Shown here: piece by piece, positions 1 through 9,495 of the stretch
Layout of the letters: each line of letters begins with the position of its first letter
Position numbering within the stretch: the first letter of the stretch is position 1
NCBI GenBank assembly: GCA_963921425.1
Contig: OY992833.1
Location: 26,522,698-26,586,697, forward strand
DNA length: 64,000 nucleotides
Source: Dryas octopetala
Lineage: Eukaryota; Streptophyta; Magnoliopsida; Rosales; Rosaceae
Reading direction: 5' to 3'
Notes under the pieces: model-generated
Told to the model about the DNA's origin: nothing
The model's input: only the letters and a program-made list of their open reading frames with translations
Database searches by the model: none
Translations under genes and position numbers: made by a program

Positions 1-412
1 TAAAGTAGATGATTAGCCCTGAGGTCTTATTTGGGAAGTAAAGTGTTGTGGGATTGGACTAAGTCGTAGGTTCAAACTTGACCAATTACTAATGTCTGAA
101 TATTATTCACTCATGCGGCTTGATTGTGAAGGAAAATATAAGATCATATAAAAGCCTGTCAAGTGCTTGTGACAGATGGGTGTCTATCATTAGCATACTA
201 TCCAAAATCTTCAGACTACAATAATTTTCAAACATTACTAACTGATTCAAACATCTAAGGTGACTTGGGCATTGTGGTCATATCTCTAATGGGCGCTTGG
301 TAAATTACAGCAAAAGTCTTACAAATTTTATTATATATGACATATTCCATCTTCATTGTTCAATTAGCATGTTCCCAACTCTAATGATAATGGATTTGGT
401 TGGAACCTGCAG

Positions 413-772
413 TTGTCAGGACTTAAGCAGGAACTTGAAGAGGCAAAGCAGACAATTGTGGAGTCAGAGAAGAAACTTAAGTTCAAAGAAGAGACAGCAG
501 ATGCTGCCATGGCAGCTAGAGATGCTGCTGAGAAATCATTGAGATTGGCAGACTTGAGGGCATCCAGGCTTCGGGATAGAGTAGAGGAGCTTACCCATCA
601 GCTTGAAGAACTTGAAAATCGGGAAGATTTGAGGAGGGGATTGAGTGGACCTAGATATGTATGCTGGCCATGGCAATGGCTTGGAATGGACTTTGTAGGT
701 TTCACTCGCACCGACACACAAGAACAACAGAGTAGTTCAAATGAAATGGAGCTCTCGGAACCTCTTTTATGA
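413..772 (+). CDS. Coiled-coil protein, C-terminal exon (partial gene)
   Basis: Last coding exon of a gene whose earlier exons lie left of the window. It opens directly after a CTGCAG acceptor (AG at 411-412) and stays open for 119 codons to TGA at 770-772. The first ~75 residues are a charged heptad-type coiled coil rich in Glu, Lys, Arg, Ala and Leu (for example EELTHQLEELE). A short non-coil tail follows, with an aromatic stretch (RYVCWPWQWLGMDFVG) and an acidic, Leu-ending C-terminus (MELSEPLL). The coil suggests a structural or scaffold role. I do not recognise the family with certainty, and no enzyme domain is visible. The conserved-looking Trp-rich motif could be a membrane- or partner-binding tail. 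The first codon of the exon is TTG, so this is not a gene start. Exon status is well supported; function is not. Confidence 0.6.
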   Translation: MSGLKQELEEAKQTIVESEKKLKFKEETADAAMAARDAAEKSLRLADLRASRLRDRVEELTHQLEELENREDLRRGLSGPRYVCWPWQWLGMDFVGFTRTDTQEQQSSSNEMELSEPLL

Positions 773-1360
773 TTTACACTTTTTTCCCCTTCTTTCTTTA
801 TTTTTTATTTTTTTTATTTTGTGTATTTATTGTGATCTTTCAAAATTAGAACAATCAGGAAAATGCTAGCTTCTAACACCTTTACTCTTCAAATCTCCCT
901 TATTTGCAGTGATAACTTTGTAATTGATTGTTTTCGCATGGTAGCTACCTCCAGCTCCCTAAGTGGATCTTTCGCATTCACCCTTCTTCAACGGAGAGGC
1001 TAATTAATTTTCTCACGGTGGTGTAGTTTCCAGACTTCAAGTAAACAATAATGTAGTTTCTAACTGAAACCTTTTTCTTTTTTATGTTATTGGGTTCCCT
1101 GTTTTTTTCTGGTATCTCTGTTGAATTTTCCTTTTTTTTTTTTTTTTTTTTTTTTTCTTTTTGTGTGAATAAAACTTAAACATAGTCAAGTGAAGTGCCA
1201 TCATATAAAAAATGTTAAAAGGGGAAACTAGTGACATACAGGGACCTGTGGACACGTATATAAAATCCAGGCCTTTATTTCTTGAAGTTGATTTATTTCA
1301 CTACAAGTCTACACCATAATTCCCAACAAGAAAACAGATCTTCCGAGATCTCGAGGTATG
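773..1360. other. Intergenic, 3' flanks of two genes
   Basis: 3' flank of the coiled-coil gene and, on the other strand, of the first CYP71 gene. T-rich, with a long T run at about 1130-1156. I see no coding sequence or RNA gene. Confidence 0.5.
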
Positions 1361-3414
1361 CTATATATCTTCTGAGGACCCCTTAGTAAATTTCACGGGG
1401 ACAAGGCTGAGAGCAGTTTTCTTAGTGATAGTGAGGGAAATTCCAGTTGTTTCTGCCATGTTGATATCTTCCTCCTTCATTCCATCAGGCAATTTCCAAT
1501 CAAACCAGTAGAGAAGATTTGCAAGCCCAAGCTCCACTGTTGTGGTTGCCATGTAAATCCCAGGACACATTCTTCGACCAGCTCCAAATGGCAAGAACTC
1601 AAAATGTTGGCCTTTAAAATCAATGGAGCTCTCATCAAACCTTTCTGGGATGAACTCTTCTGGGTCCTTCCAAAACTGAGGGTCTCGCGCGATTGCCCAA
1701 TCGTTTACAATGAGTCGTGTTTTGGGTTCAATGTCATAGCCTTGGATTTGGAAGTGGGACATGGCTTCTCTTGGAAGAATCAGTGGAGCTGGAGGATGCA
1801 GCCTCAGGGTTTCTTTGATTATCATCTTGAGGTATTCAAGCTCTTCTGTGTCAGTTTCACTGACTCTTCCTTTGCTTCCAATGCATTTTCTGACTTCTTC
1901 TTGTGCTTTCTTCATCAGTCTTGGCTTCCTTGCTAGCTCTGCCATCGCCCACACCATGGTAATTGCACCCGTATCTATTCCACCTAAAAATAAATTCTGA
2001 ATTCACAAATTTCATGGTCAGCAAAATAAGCTTGGAACCCATTTGCGAGTCTGATTATTTGCTAACATTTTCTATAATATTAGCATTTATGCCAAAATTA
2101 CATCCTTTCAAACTTCAATTCATTAATTATATCAATTATCTTTCTAACATAAACTCCAAACCCAAAAACTATGCATTTTGGTCATAAGTACAAGGATGAC
2201 AGGTAAGATAGAAACAGAGGATCTACATGATTATTCTTAATTGAGAAAATGCCTCTATTATATATTGTTCCTAATTATCCTTTTTTTTTTTTGGGTCTGA
2301 AAGAAACTTCATAGAAAGGCAAACAGCCAGGGCAAAGGCCAAACAAGTTAAACAAAGAACAAGGCAAACCAGAGAACAAAACAACAGCCAACCCAAAAAG
2401 GGAAAGCCCCAAGGAAGCTAAAAACAAAAGCTGGGGAGCAGACACTACCCAAGCCAAACCATACAGAAACCAAAAATTATCCATTTAAGAAGAGAAATAA
2501 TTGAGGATTGAGATACTTACCAAAAGGACTGCCTTGATGTTATCATGACCAAGTTGAGCAGCTCCAAACCCAGTTTGCTCCTTCACTATCTTAAGCAACA
2601 CATCGACTATGTCTTCTTGGTCTTGCTTTGTCCTCCCAGGCCTGAGATGATCATCAATCACCTGCTGGAAAAAACGATCCAACTGAGTCGAAACCCTATC
2701 AAACTCTTTATGCTTTCCAGAGAGCCTGTCTATAAACCACCCGAGATAATATGGGAAGCATTCAACTGCAGAGAAGCCTCCGACCATGGTCTCAATGTCA
2801 TGAAGCACTTGATGAAACCTAGCATGCTCGAAGTTAGTTTCTTGGAAACTTGTCCCAAAAGCAATCCTGAAAATGATGCTACCAGTGAGAACAAACAACT
2901 TCTCAGTAAGATCGACAGAAGAAGAAGAGTCAGAGATGGAATCGATCATCTTAGCCACTTCTTCTTCCCTTACAGACCGATACGACTGCACCCTCTTGAC
3001 GCTGAAGAGCTCCAGCACACATATCTTTCGAATCTCTCTCCAATAATCACCATAAGGCGAAAATGCCATGTCGAGATAGTTGTAAGTGAGTCTTCGAGAG
3101 CCAGCTGAGGTGGGTCTGGTGCAACAAAGAAGATCGTTGGTTTTTAGAGCCTCTTTTGCTGCTTCAGCGGATGATATAACAACAGCAGGCATGCGACCAA
3201 GGTGCAGGAGCATCACTGGGCCGTAGGCTTTGGAGAGTCGCCATAGAGTTTGATGAGGCCATGCGCCGAGTTGGTGCAAGTTGCCTATAAGTGGAAGCTT
3301 GGGAGGGCCTGGTGCAAAGTGCTTTTTTACTTTCTTTTTGGTTAAAACAAGTACTAGAGGGAGGACTAGGAGGAAAGGAAGGCATATTATCATGAGTAGG
3401 GGGTTGAGAGCCAT
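1361..3414 (-). CDS. Cytochrome P450, CYP71 family (intact tandem copy)
   Basis: Heme-thiolate monooxygenase of the plant CYP71 clan, anchored to the ER by an N-terminal hydrophobic helix (residues ~4-24) and reduced by P450 reductase. Two exons, 3414-2521 and 1996-1361, joined in phase 0 by a GTAAGT...TTCTGAATTCAG intron; product 509 residues, the normal length. Proline hinge [12 protein letters not shown] near residue 34; I-helix [12 protein letters not shown] ~300-311; ExxR pair E360/R363 (KETLR); PERF ~415-418; heme loop [10 protein letters not shown] 435-444 with ligand Cys442. The usual second Thr of the I-helix AGxDTT motif is Gly. The start is placed at MALNPLLM because the paralogue at 8980 starts at the same point; the frame is open 19 codons further upstream. 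It resembles CYP71B-like enzymes of specialised metabolism, but the substrate cannot be read from sequence. Its intron carries a LINE-like insertion. Confidence 0.93.
2281..2474 (-). mobile_element. 5'-truncated LINE-like insertion in the CYP71 intron
   Basis: A 194-bp segment whose minus strand ends in a poly-A tract (T run just after 2280), preceded by GT-rich sequence like the 3' tail of plant L1-type retroelements. It is flanked by an 8-bp direct repeat AATTATCC (2273-2280 and 2475-2482), the expected target-site duplication. It sits in the only intron of the first CYP71 gene, in the same orientation. The equivalent intron of the second copy (7686-8071) lacks it. A SINE is an alternative; no RNA polymerase III boxes were recognised. 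Confidence 0.65.
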
Positions 3415-3456
3415 ATTGGAGTGGTTGGTTGTGCAGTTAGGATTGATTTTCTCCAT

Positions 3457-3466
3457 CTTATATAAG
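3457..3466 (-). promoter_or_regulatory. TATA box of first CYP71 gene
   Basis: CTTATATAAG, about 43 bp upstream of the chosen ATG (3414). The same 10-mer precedes the tandem paralogue at nearly the same distance (9031-9040), which supports both the box and the start codons. Confidence 0.6.
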
Positions 3467-4910
3467 AGCAAGGTTTAAATAACTTTTTTGACTATTCATC
3501 CATTTGATGGTCGGCGTTTTCTGAATATCTGATGCATACTATTTTCAAGCCTACCTAACTTCTGAAATTAGGCAAGGGCAAATGACAAGTACACTTTTCC
3601 ATGTCGATCAAAATTAATTATTAGTCAGTCCCCATACGTCATGGTGAAAGTAGTGGTGCGACTGTAATTTACCAAAAACAAAGTGGTGGGACTGCATGAA
3701 TAATTGGACAAGTACAGTGCATTAAGAACACATCATTGTATGTTGGACCACACTTAATTAACACCTTCTTATCTAATCAATAAAGTTAAAACTATTAAAT
3801 TTGTTCCTTTGGTTAATTACGGTCATATGGCAATGATGTGAGAATGAAGAGTCCTGTGGTGATAGAAAATTAGGTTCAAGGGATGCCATATGGTATAATT
3901 GAGTGATTGTTCAACTAATGAAATAGATGAACAGAATATATAAAAATGGAATAAATTAATGAATGATATATACATATATATACGGGTAATTGCTTTATAT
4001 GTATAGGGTACAGTTGTGTTTGAAACTGTATATATACATATATATATATATAGCAATTATCCATATCCTTGGATCCCCATTGAAATGTCTATATAAACAA
4101 GAAACAACGTACACCTCCTGGCCGGATCTCTTTTGAAATTGTAGACAAACTTTCCATTCATGCATCAATTGGATCCTTGTTCACAAGCTAACTTTGTATA
4201 GGCTGATGGATAAGCATATGTCAACGGTCAAGTGAGCACGCAATCGACAGATCATTGTATTTTGTATTATACTTATGTTTTATCCAATTTTAACCAACGA
4301 TCAACAAATTTATGTTTTCTTTTAAAAATGTGTTATGAATAATTGGTGAATACCAATAATGTGTCATCACACATATCCAAACAAATGAATTTATTTTATG
4401 ACACAGAGAAAACAATGAGCAGAGCATCTGAATCCCAACTTCACGTACTGTAGTCTAAGCCGAATCCAATTTTCTAGTGTGCATGTTTAGTCATTTAGGT
4501 GTGCGAGCTGCATGTGAAGCTGGCCTGAAGCCATGAGATAGATTGGTTTGAGGTGCATGCATGTCAGAAAGTTTTGTATGTTACAAATTAAGAGTATGCC
4601 AAAGTTTTTTCTGTGATCGGGACTCGGGTAGTTGTCTTTTGCTCTACTGTACGTGTCTGGTTTCCCAAGTGTATATAACTAGCTAGCAAGCATATATGTA
4701 TGTTCTAGCACTTGTAATTAACTTTCTATGCAGTGTACAGTACGTACAGTGATGACCCTGTTTTGGTTACAGACTAGTCTAGTGACCCTTTGTTGCCATA
4801 TATAAAAGGTGTTTTCCATGTGACTGATGAAAACAACGTACATCTTCAAATTGATCCCCCTCCAGATCCAATATGTGAGCAGCACATCCACATGATCCAT
4901 CATGTTCAAC
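3467..4910. other. Intergenic, upstream of first CYP71 gene
   Basis: AT-rich promoter-side sequence with (TA)n tracts near 3967-3980 and 4036-4052. No ORF with a recognisable product and no RNA gene seen. Confidence 0.5.
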
Positions 4911-5052
4911 ATTAATGTCTCTCTATCAACCAGTCTAGCTAAGATATAGACCTTTAAATAAATGGGATAAAGACCTTTGCGATTAATGTCTCTCTATCTT
5001 CCAGTCTAGCTAAGATATAGACCTTTAAATAAATGGGATAAAGACCTTTGCG
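4911..5052. repeat. 71-bp tandem duplication (two copies)
   Basis: Two adjacent 71-bp units, 4911-4981 and 4982-5052. They differ only at a short AAC/TTC position near base 17 of the unit. A recent local tandem duplication in intergenic DNA; no coding content. Confidence 0.9.
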
Positions 5053-5227
5053 ATCTGATAATCTGACAGAATTCAAATCCCATACAAAATTCTAACTACC
5101 TTACGTATGTTACATATTATATTATATAGGATCAGATCAACTAAAATTTATATATGTCCCCTTAATGTATATAGGCTTCGTTTGTTTCAACGTGCTAGCC
5201 GGTGCTAGCTAGAATTGTGTTAAATAA

Positions 5228-5617
5228 GAGTTAATTATACTTACACCCTCTGAGATTTATCGTCTTTTTACATATACCCCTGGAGTTTCAATAATTACAC
5301 ATACACCCCTGAGGTTTTAAAATTGTTACATATAACCTCCTATAGTGAGACGAAAATAATGAGAAATTATGCAAAAAAGCATGCTAAGGGATTAAATAGC
5401 CTAATAAGATTATTCAAGGTGTAAGGTCAACCTGAATACAAATTTTTTTTTTTATTATTATTTTTTCTTGTAGGGGGTTATATGCAACAGTTTTAAAACC
5501 TCATGGAGTGTATGTGTAATTATTGAAATCTTAGGGGTGTATGTGAAAAGACGATAAACATCAGGGGGTGTATGTGAAAAGACGATAAACATCAGGGGGT
5601 GTAAGTGTAATTAACTC
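5228..5617. mobile_element. Mutator-like MITE, family A, copy 1
   Basis: 390-bp element with long terminal inverted repeats (left GAGTTAATTATACTTACACC, right ending GTAAGTGTAATTAACTC). It is bounded by a perfect 9-bp target-site duplication GTTAAATAA (5219-5227 and 5618-5626), the Mutator-superfamily hallmark. It contains no ORF. A 31-bp unit within the right arm is tandemly doubled (5538-5568, 5569-5599). A second copy lies at 52621-52992. Both copies sit inside other elements. Confidence 0.88.
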
Positions 5618-5862
5618 GTTAAATAACACAGTAAACTCACGTTTGGTAAGGCCCGGTATTATTTTAAATGAGACTATCTAGCACCGCTACTTCTAAAACA
5701 CCGGATTGTGGGTTGGTAAATAGCGAGAGTTGAAAACACCTCGCTATCTAAGAACCGGATTACACCTCACAATCTAATGGCTCCTCAACTTAGAAAGATC
5801 AAAACAGAGGCAATTGATTTGTTGATTAACTAGTTCCTGCAAGGCTGCAACTGAAGACCAAA

Positions 5863-6187
5863 ACTAGTTCCTGCAATTTGGGGCTTTTTTATTTGAGCAC
5901 AATTGACCACATACATCTACACCAATGGAAAAAGCAGAAAGAGAGGAGCAACACCCAGTGAAGATCGTTGCCATCCGCCGTCGGAGTCGCTGGAGATCTG
6001 CAGAGGGAGGTTGCGGCTTTGGAGCTTCGATTCGGCGATTGAGGTGGTCCGATGAATGATCAAAAGCCACCTTTGGGTCCAGCTTGATGAGAGGAATAAA
6101 CTGGTACCAACAGGGGCTCACGACGTTGTCGGAAAAGAAGGGCCGAGAACGGAGGCCGTCGACTTCTCCGATTTTGAAACGCCATCA
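5863..6187 (-). other. Gene-like segment inside the 5.2-6.7 kb element
   Basis: On the minus strand a CT-rich leader (6250-6232) precedes ATG at 6185. This opens a 41-codon Arg/Pro-rich reading frame (starts MAFQNRRSRRPP), and an overlapping 85-codon frame covers 6121-5864. GC content and the leader plus ATG arrangement look like the 5' end of a host gene. I recognise no domain. It could be a captured gene fragment or chance GC-rich filler. No protein function is claimed. Confidence 0.3.
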
Positions 6188-6738
6188 TCGGCGGACAGAG
6201 GGGGAGAAGATGGCGCTGAGGGAGAGAGAGATTGAGAGAGAGAGAGAGAGATGAAGGAGATGAAGGATGTCAGTATGGCACCATCATCGGGGAGAGAGAA
6301 ATAGAGAGAAATGGGGAAGGAGTGAGACTGACGATATGGGTGGCTGGGAGTGAGTTTATTAATTGTATTAGATTTTTTATTTTTTAAATTTTAATTTAAT
6401 TAATTTAGTGCTTTATCCCCAAAAAAAAATGTACTTTTATACCAAAATCATATTTTTTTAATATAATTAATTAATTAATTAATATTTGTAGGCATTGAAA
6501 TTAATAAATTTATTTTGATAATTAATATATTTTATTTATTTACAAATTAATATAATTATAGCTCAGTCCGACCATGCACCAAACACATGAATATGTTATT
6601 TAGCTTATCCAGCTTCATAGTCTGACACAGCACCAAACACAGGATGACACTTAATTCAGTTTATTCCAATCCAACACTATCCAGCATAATCCACAAGAAT
6701 AGTCTAGTACAACATAGTCCAACATGCCAAACGTAGCC

Positions 6739-7051
6739 ATAGTGTGTTATTGATAGAATTCGTATTAGATTGAACAACCAAATTCGTCTCCTATTAATTA
6801 GTTACAACGATCAAATTTGGATCAAAACCTCATCCATTTTTAGGGATATAAGACGATCACTATTAGTGAAGTTCCACCGTTCCAATATATCTCTTGTAAA
6901 ACACAAGCACATGAACATGCATATGTAGACATTCATCTGTTCGATACCAATCCAAGCCTTTCTTTGTCAAAGTTTATTTCACAATTGCTAACAAGAAAAC
7001 AAATCTTCCCAATTGCCAAGATATGTAGATCGAGAAGGTCCTTATATTAAA
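6739..7051. other. Intergenic, 3' flank of second CYP71 copy
   Basis: AT-rich sequence between the large element and the second CYP71 copy. No feature recognised beyond the 3' flank of that gene. Confidence 0.5.
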
Positions 7052-8980
7052 TTAAGCTGCCCCTTGAGAAAATTTCACGGGGACAAGGTTGAGAGCAGTT
7101 TTCTTAGAGAAGGTGAGAGAAAGGGACCCACTTGTCTCTTCCATGTTGATATCTTCCTCCTTCATTCCATCCGGCAATTTCCAATCAAACCAGTAGAGAA
7201 GATTTGCAAGCCCAAGCTCTACTGTTGTCGTTCCCATATATATCCCAGGACAAATTCTTCGACCAGCTCCAAATGGCAAGTACTCAAAATGTTGCCCTCT
7301 AAAATCAATGGAGCCATCTTCAAATCTTTCAGGGATGAACTCTTCTGGGTCCTTCCAAAACTCCGGGTCTCGCGCAATTGCCCAATCATTTACGTACAAA
7401 GACTCGTGTTTTGGGGTCAATATCATAACCTAGGATTTGGAAGTGGGACATGGCTTCTCTTGGAAGAATCAGTGGAGCTGGAGGATGCAGTCTGAGGGTT
7501 TCTTTGATTATCATCTTGAGGTATTCTAGCTCATCTGTATCGCTTTCAGTCACTTTTCCTTTGTTTCCAACGCACTGTCTAACTTCTTCTTGTGCTTTCC
7601 CCATCAGTCGTGGCTTCCTAGCTAGCTCTGCCATTGCCCACAATATGGTAATTGCAGCAGTTTCTGTTCCAGCTAAAAATAAATCCTGCATGTTTCACAA
7701 ATGTCGACATAATTAGTAAAATAAGCCTGCCACGAATTTTAAAGTATATATGGATCATCGATCTGGTTATATTTTCTGTACTGATCGATGCAGATGCAGA
7801 TGCAGGGTTTATTTCCAAAATCATGTCGTAATTTTCTATGAAACCCAAAAAGCTTGACCTGAATCTTAAAACTATATATATATGTCATGCATTTCGAACA
7901 AAATATAATATTAATGGGTGACTATTTTTATACTCAAATTTTGTACATTTACACTTTGGTAAATGAATATATAGAAAGAGCTAGCTCCTTAATTCACAAA
8001 AACAATCAGAGAATTTTTCTTCAAGAAAACCCATATATTAAACCGCAGTAGTAAGAGATCGAAGAGCTTACCAAGAGGACTGCCTTGATGTTATCATGAC
8101 CAAGCTGAGCAGCTCCAACCCCACTTTGCTCCTTCATTATCTTAAGCAGCACATCGACTATGTCTTCATGCTCTTGCTGTGTCCTTCCAGTTCTGAGATG
8201 ATCATGAATCACCTGCTGAAAAAAACGATCCAACTCCGTCCAAATCCTATCAAACTCTCTATGCTTTCCGGAGAGCCTGTCTATAATCCACCCAAGATAA
8301 TATGGGAAGCATTCAGCTGCAGAGAAGCCTCCGAGCATGATCTGAGTATCGTTAAGCAGTTGATGAAATCTAGCATGCTCGAAATTACTCCCTTGAAAAC
8401 TTGTCCCGAACGCAATCCTGAAAATTATACTACCAGTGAGAGCAAACAACTTCTGAGTAAGATCAACAGAAGAAGAAGAGTGAGAGATGGAATGAATCAT
8501 CTTAGCCACTTCTTCTTCCCTGACAGACCGATAGGACAGCACCCTCTTGACGCTGAAGAGCTCAAGCACACAAAGCTTTCGAATCTCTCTCCAATAATCA
8601 CCATAAGGGGAAAATGCTATGTCTAGATAGTTGTAAGTGAGTCTTCGAGCGCCAGCTGAGGCGGGTCTGGTGCAACAAAGAAGATCGTTGGTTTTGAGAG
8701 CCTCTTTGGCTGCTTCAGCGGATGATATAACAACAGCGGGCATGCGACCAAGGTGCAGGAGCATCACTGGCCCGTAGGCTTTGGAGAGTCGCCATAGAGA
8801 TTGATGAGGGGATGCACCCAGTTGGTGCAAGTTTCCTATAAGGGGGAGCTTCGGAGGGCTTGGTGGAAACTTCTTTTTTGGCCGTTGGGAATTTACCTTC
8901 TTTTTCAGTAAAACCAGTAGAGGGAAGAGGACTAGGAAAAAAGGAAGCCATGATATCATCAGTAGGGGGTTCGGAGCCAT
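7052..8980 (-). pseudogene. Cytochrome P450, CYP71 family, frameshifted tandem copy
   Basis: Paralogue of the 1361-3414 gene with the same two-exon structure: exon 1 8980-8072 (303 codons, starts MAPNPLLM), intron 8071-7686, exon 2 7685-7052. Exon 2 begins in frame (DLFLAGTETAAIT, KETLR) but breaks near 7394-7400. Where the intact copy reads through [10 protein letters not shown], this copy has four extra bases (a GTACGTA run instead of GTA), giving TGA at 7386-7388 after ~402 residues. The PERF motif and heme loop [10 protein letters not shown] continue in the shifted frame, so the translated product would lack the heme Cys and be inactive. Exon 2 is 634 nt, exactly one base over a codon multiple, as expected for a +4 indel. 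No other lesion is seen, so the break is recent, allelic or an assembly error. The I-helix has Ala in place of the usual second Thr. Confidence 0.85.
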
Positions 8981-9030
8981 ATATTGGAGTCGTTATGATT
9001 TTATTTTCTCGGAGATTAATTTATATCCAT

Positions 9031-9040
9031 CTTATATAAG
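9031..9040 (-). promoter_or_regulatory. TATA box of second CYP71 copy
   Basis: CTTATATAAG about 51 bp upstream of ATG 8980, matching the promoter of the intact tandem copy. Confidence 0.55.
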
Positions 9041-9099
9041 AGCTGCAGATCGATATAGTTGTTTAGAATAGTATCCCACTTTAATAATTTCTTCAAAAA

Positions 9100-9495
9100 G
9101 AAAAATGTTTTCAAATTAAGTTCGAAAGTTAATACAAAATTAACTATCTTTTTTAATTCACTGTATAATATAATTTTAAAAATCGAATTATTCATTTTTT
9201 AGGCTCTACTTCAAATATTATTTTTATAAAAATCTCTAAAATATATTAGAAGTCATTTAGCTATTTAATTATAATAACAATTATTTATATTTTTTTATCA
9301 AAAATAGTGATCATCTATTTATTTAATTATAATTAAATAATTAAATAATTTTTAATGTAGTTAATTTTTTATAATAATAATTTTTGAAGTATGACTTAAA
9401 AAATAAACTATTCGTATTATAAAATTAGTTATGTAGTAAATCTAAAAATATAATTAATTTCGTATTAACTAATTAGCTTTAAAATACTCCTCGTC
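9100..9495. mobile_element. AT-rich foldback element (probable MITE)
   Basis: The left half (from about 9100) is roughly the reverse complement of the right half (to about 9495). For example, TTATTCATTTTTTAGGCTC near 9190 pairs with the segment ending near 9415, and GTTAATACAAAATTAA near 9128 pairs with the segment near 9460. Very AT-rich, no ORF. I could not fix the exact ends or a target-site duplication. Confidence 0.5.

Larger units (their letters stand above)
5174..6738. mobile_element. Large non-autonomous DNA element with a gene-like interior
   Basis: The ends form a short imperfect inverted repeat (left GGCTTCGTTTG, right reading GGCTACGTTTGG on the minus strand), with ATA on both flanks. 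Terminal GGCTxCGTTTGG motifs are common in plant DNA transposons. No transposase is visible. A Mutator-like MITE is nested at 5228-5617. The interior (about 5860-6340) is unusually GC-rich, with a (GA)n tract and a gene-like segment on the minus strand. Boundaries and superfamily are tentative; a PIF/Harbinger- or hAT-derived element is possible. Confidence 0.45.

Noticed and set aside
4911..5052. CRISPR-like array
   Set aside because: Two directly abutting 71-bp copies have no spacers, and this is a plant genome; a simple tandem duplication.
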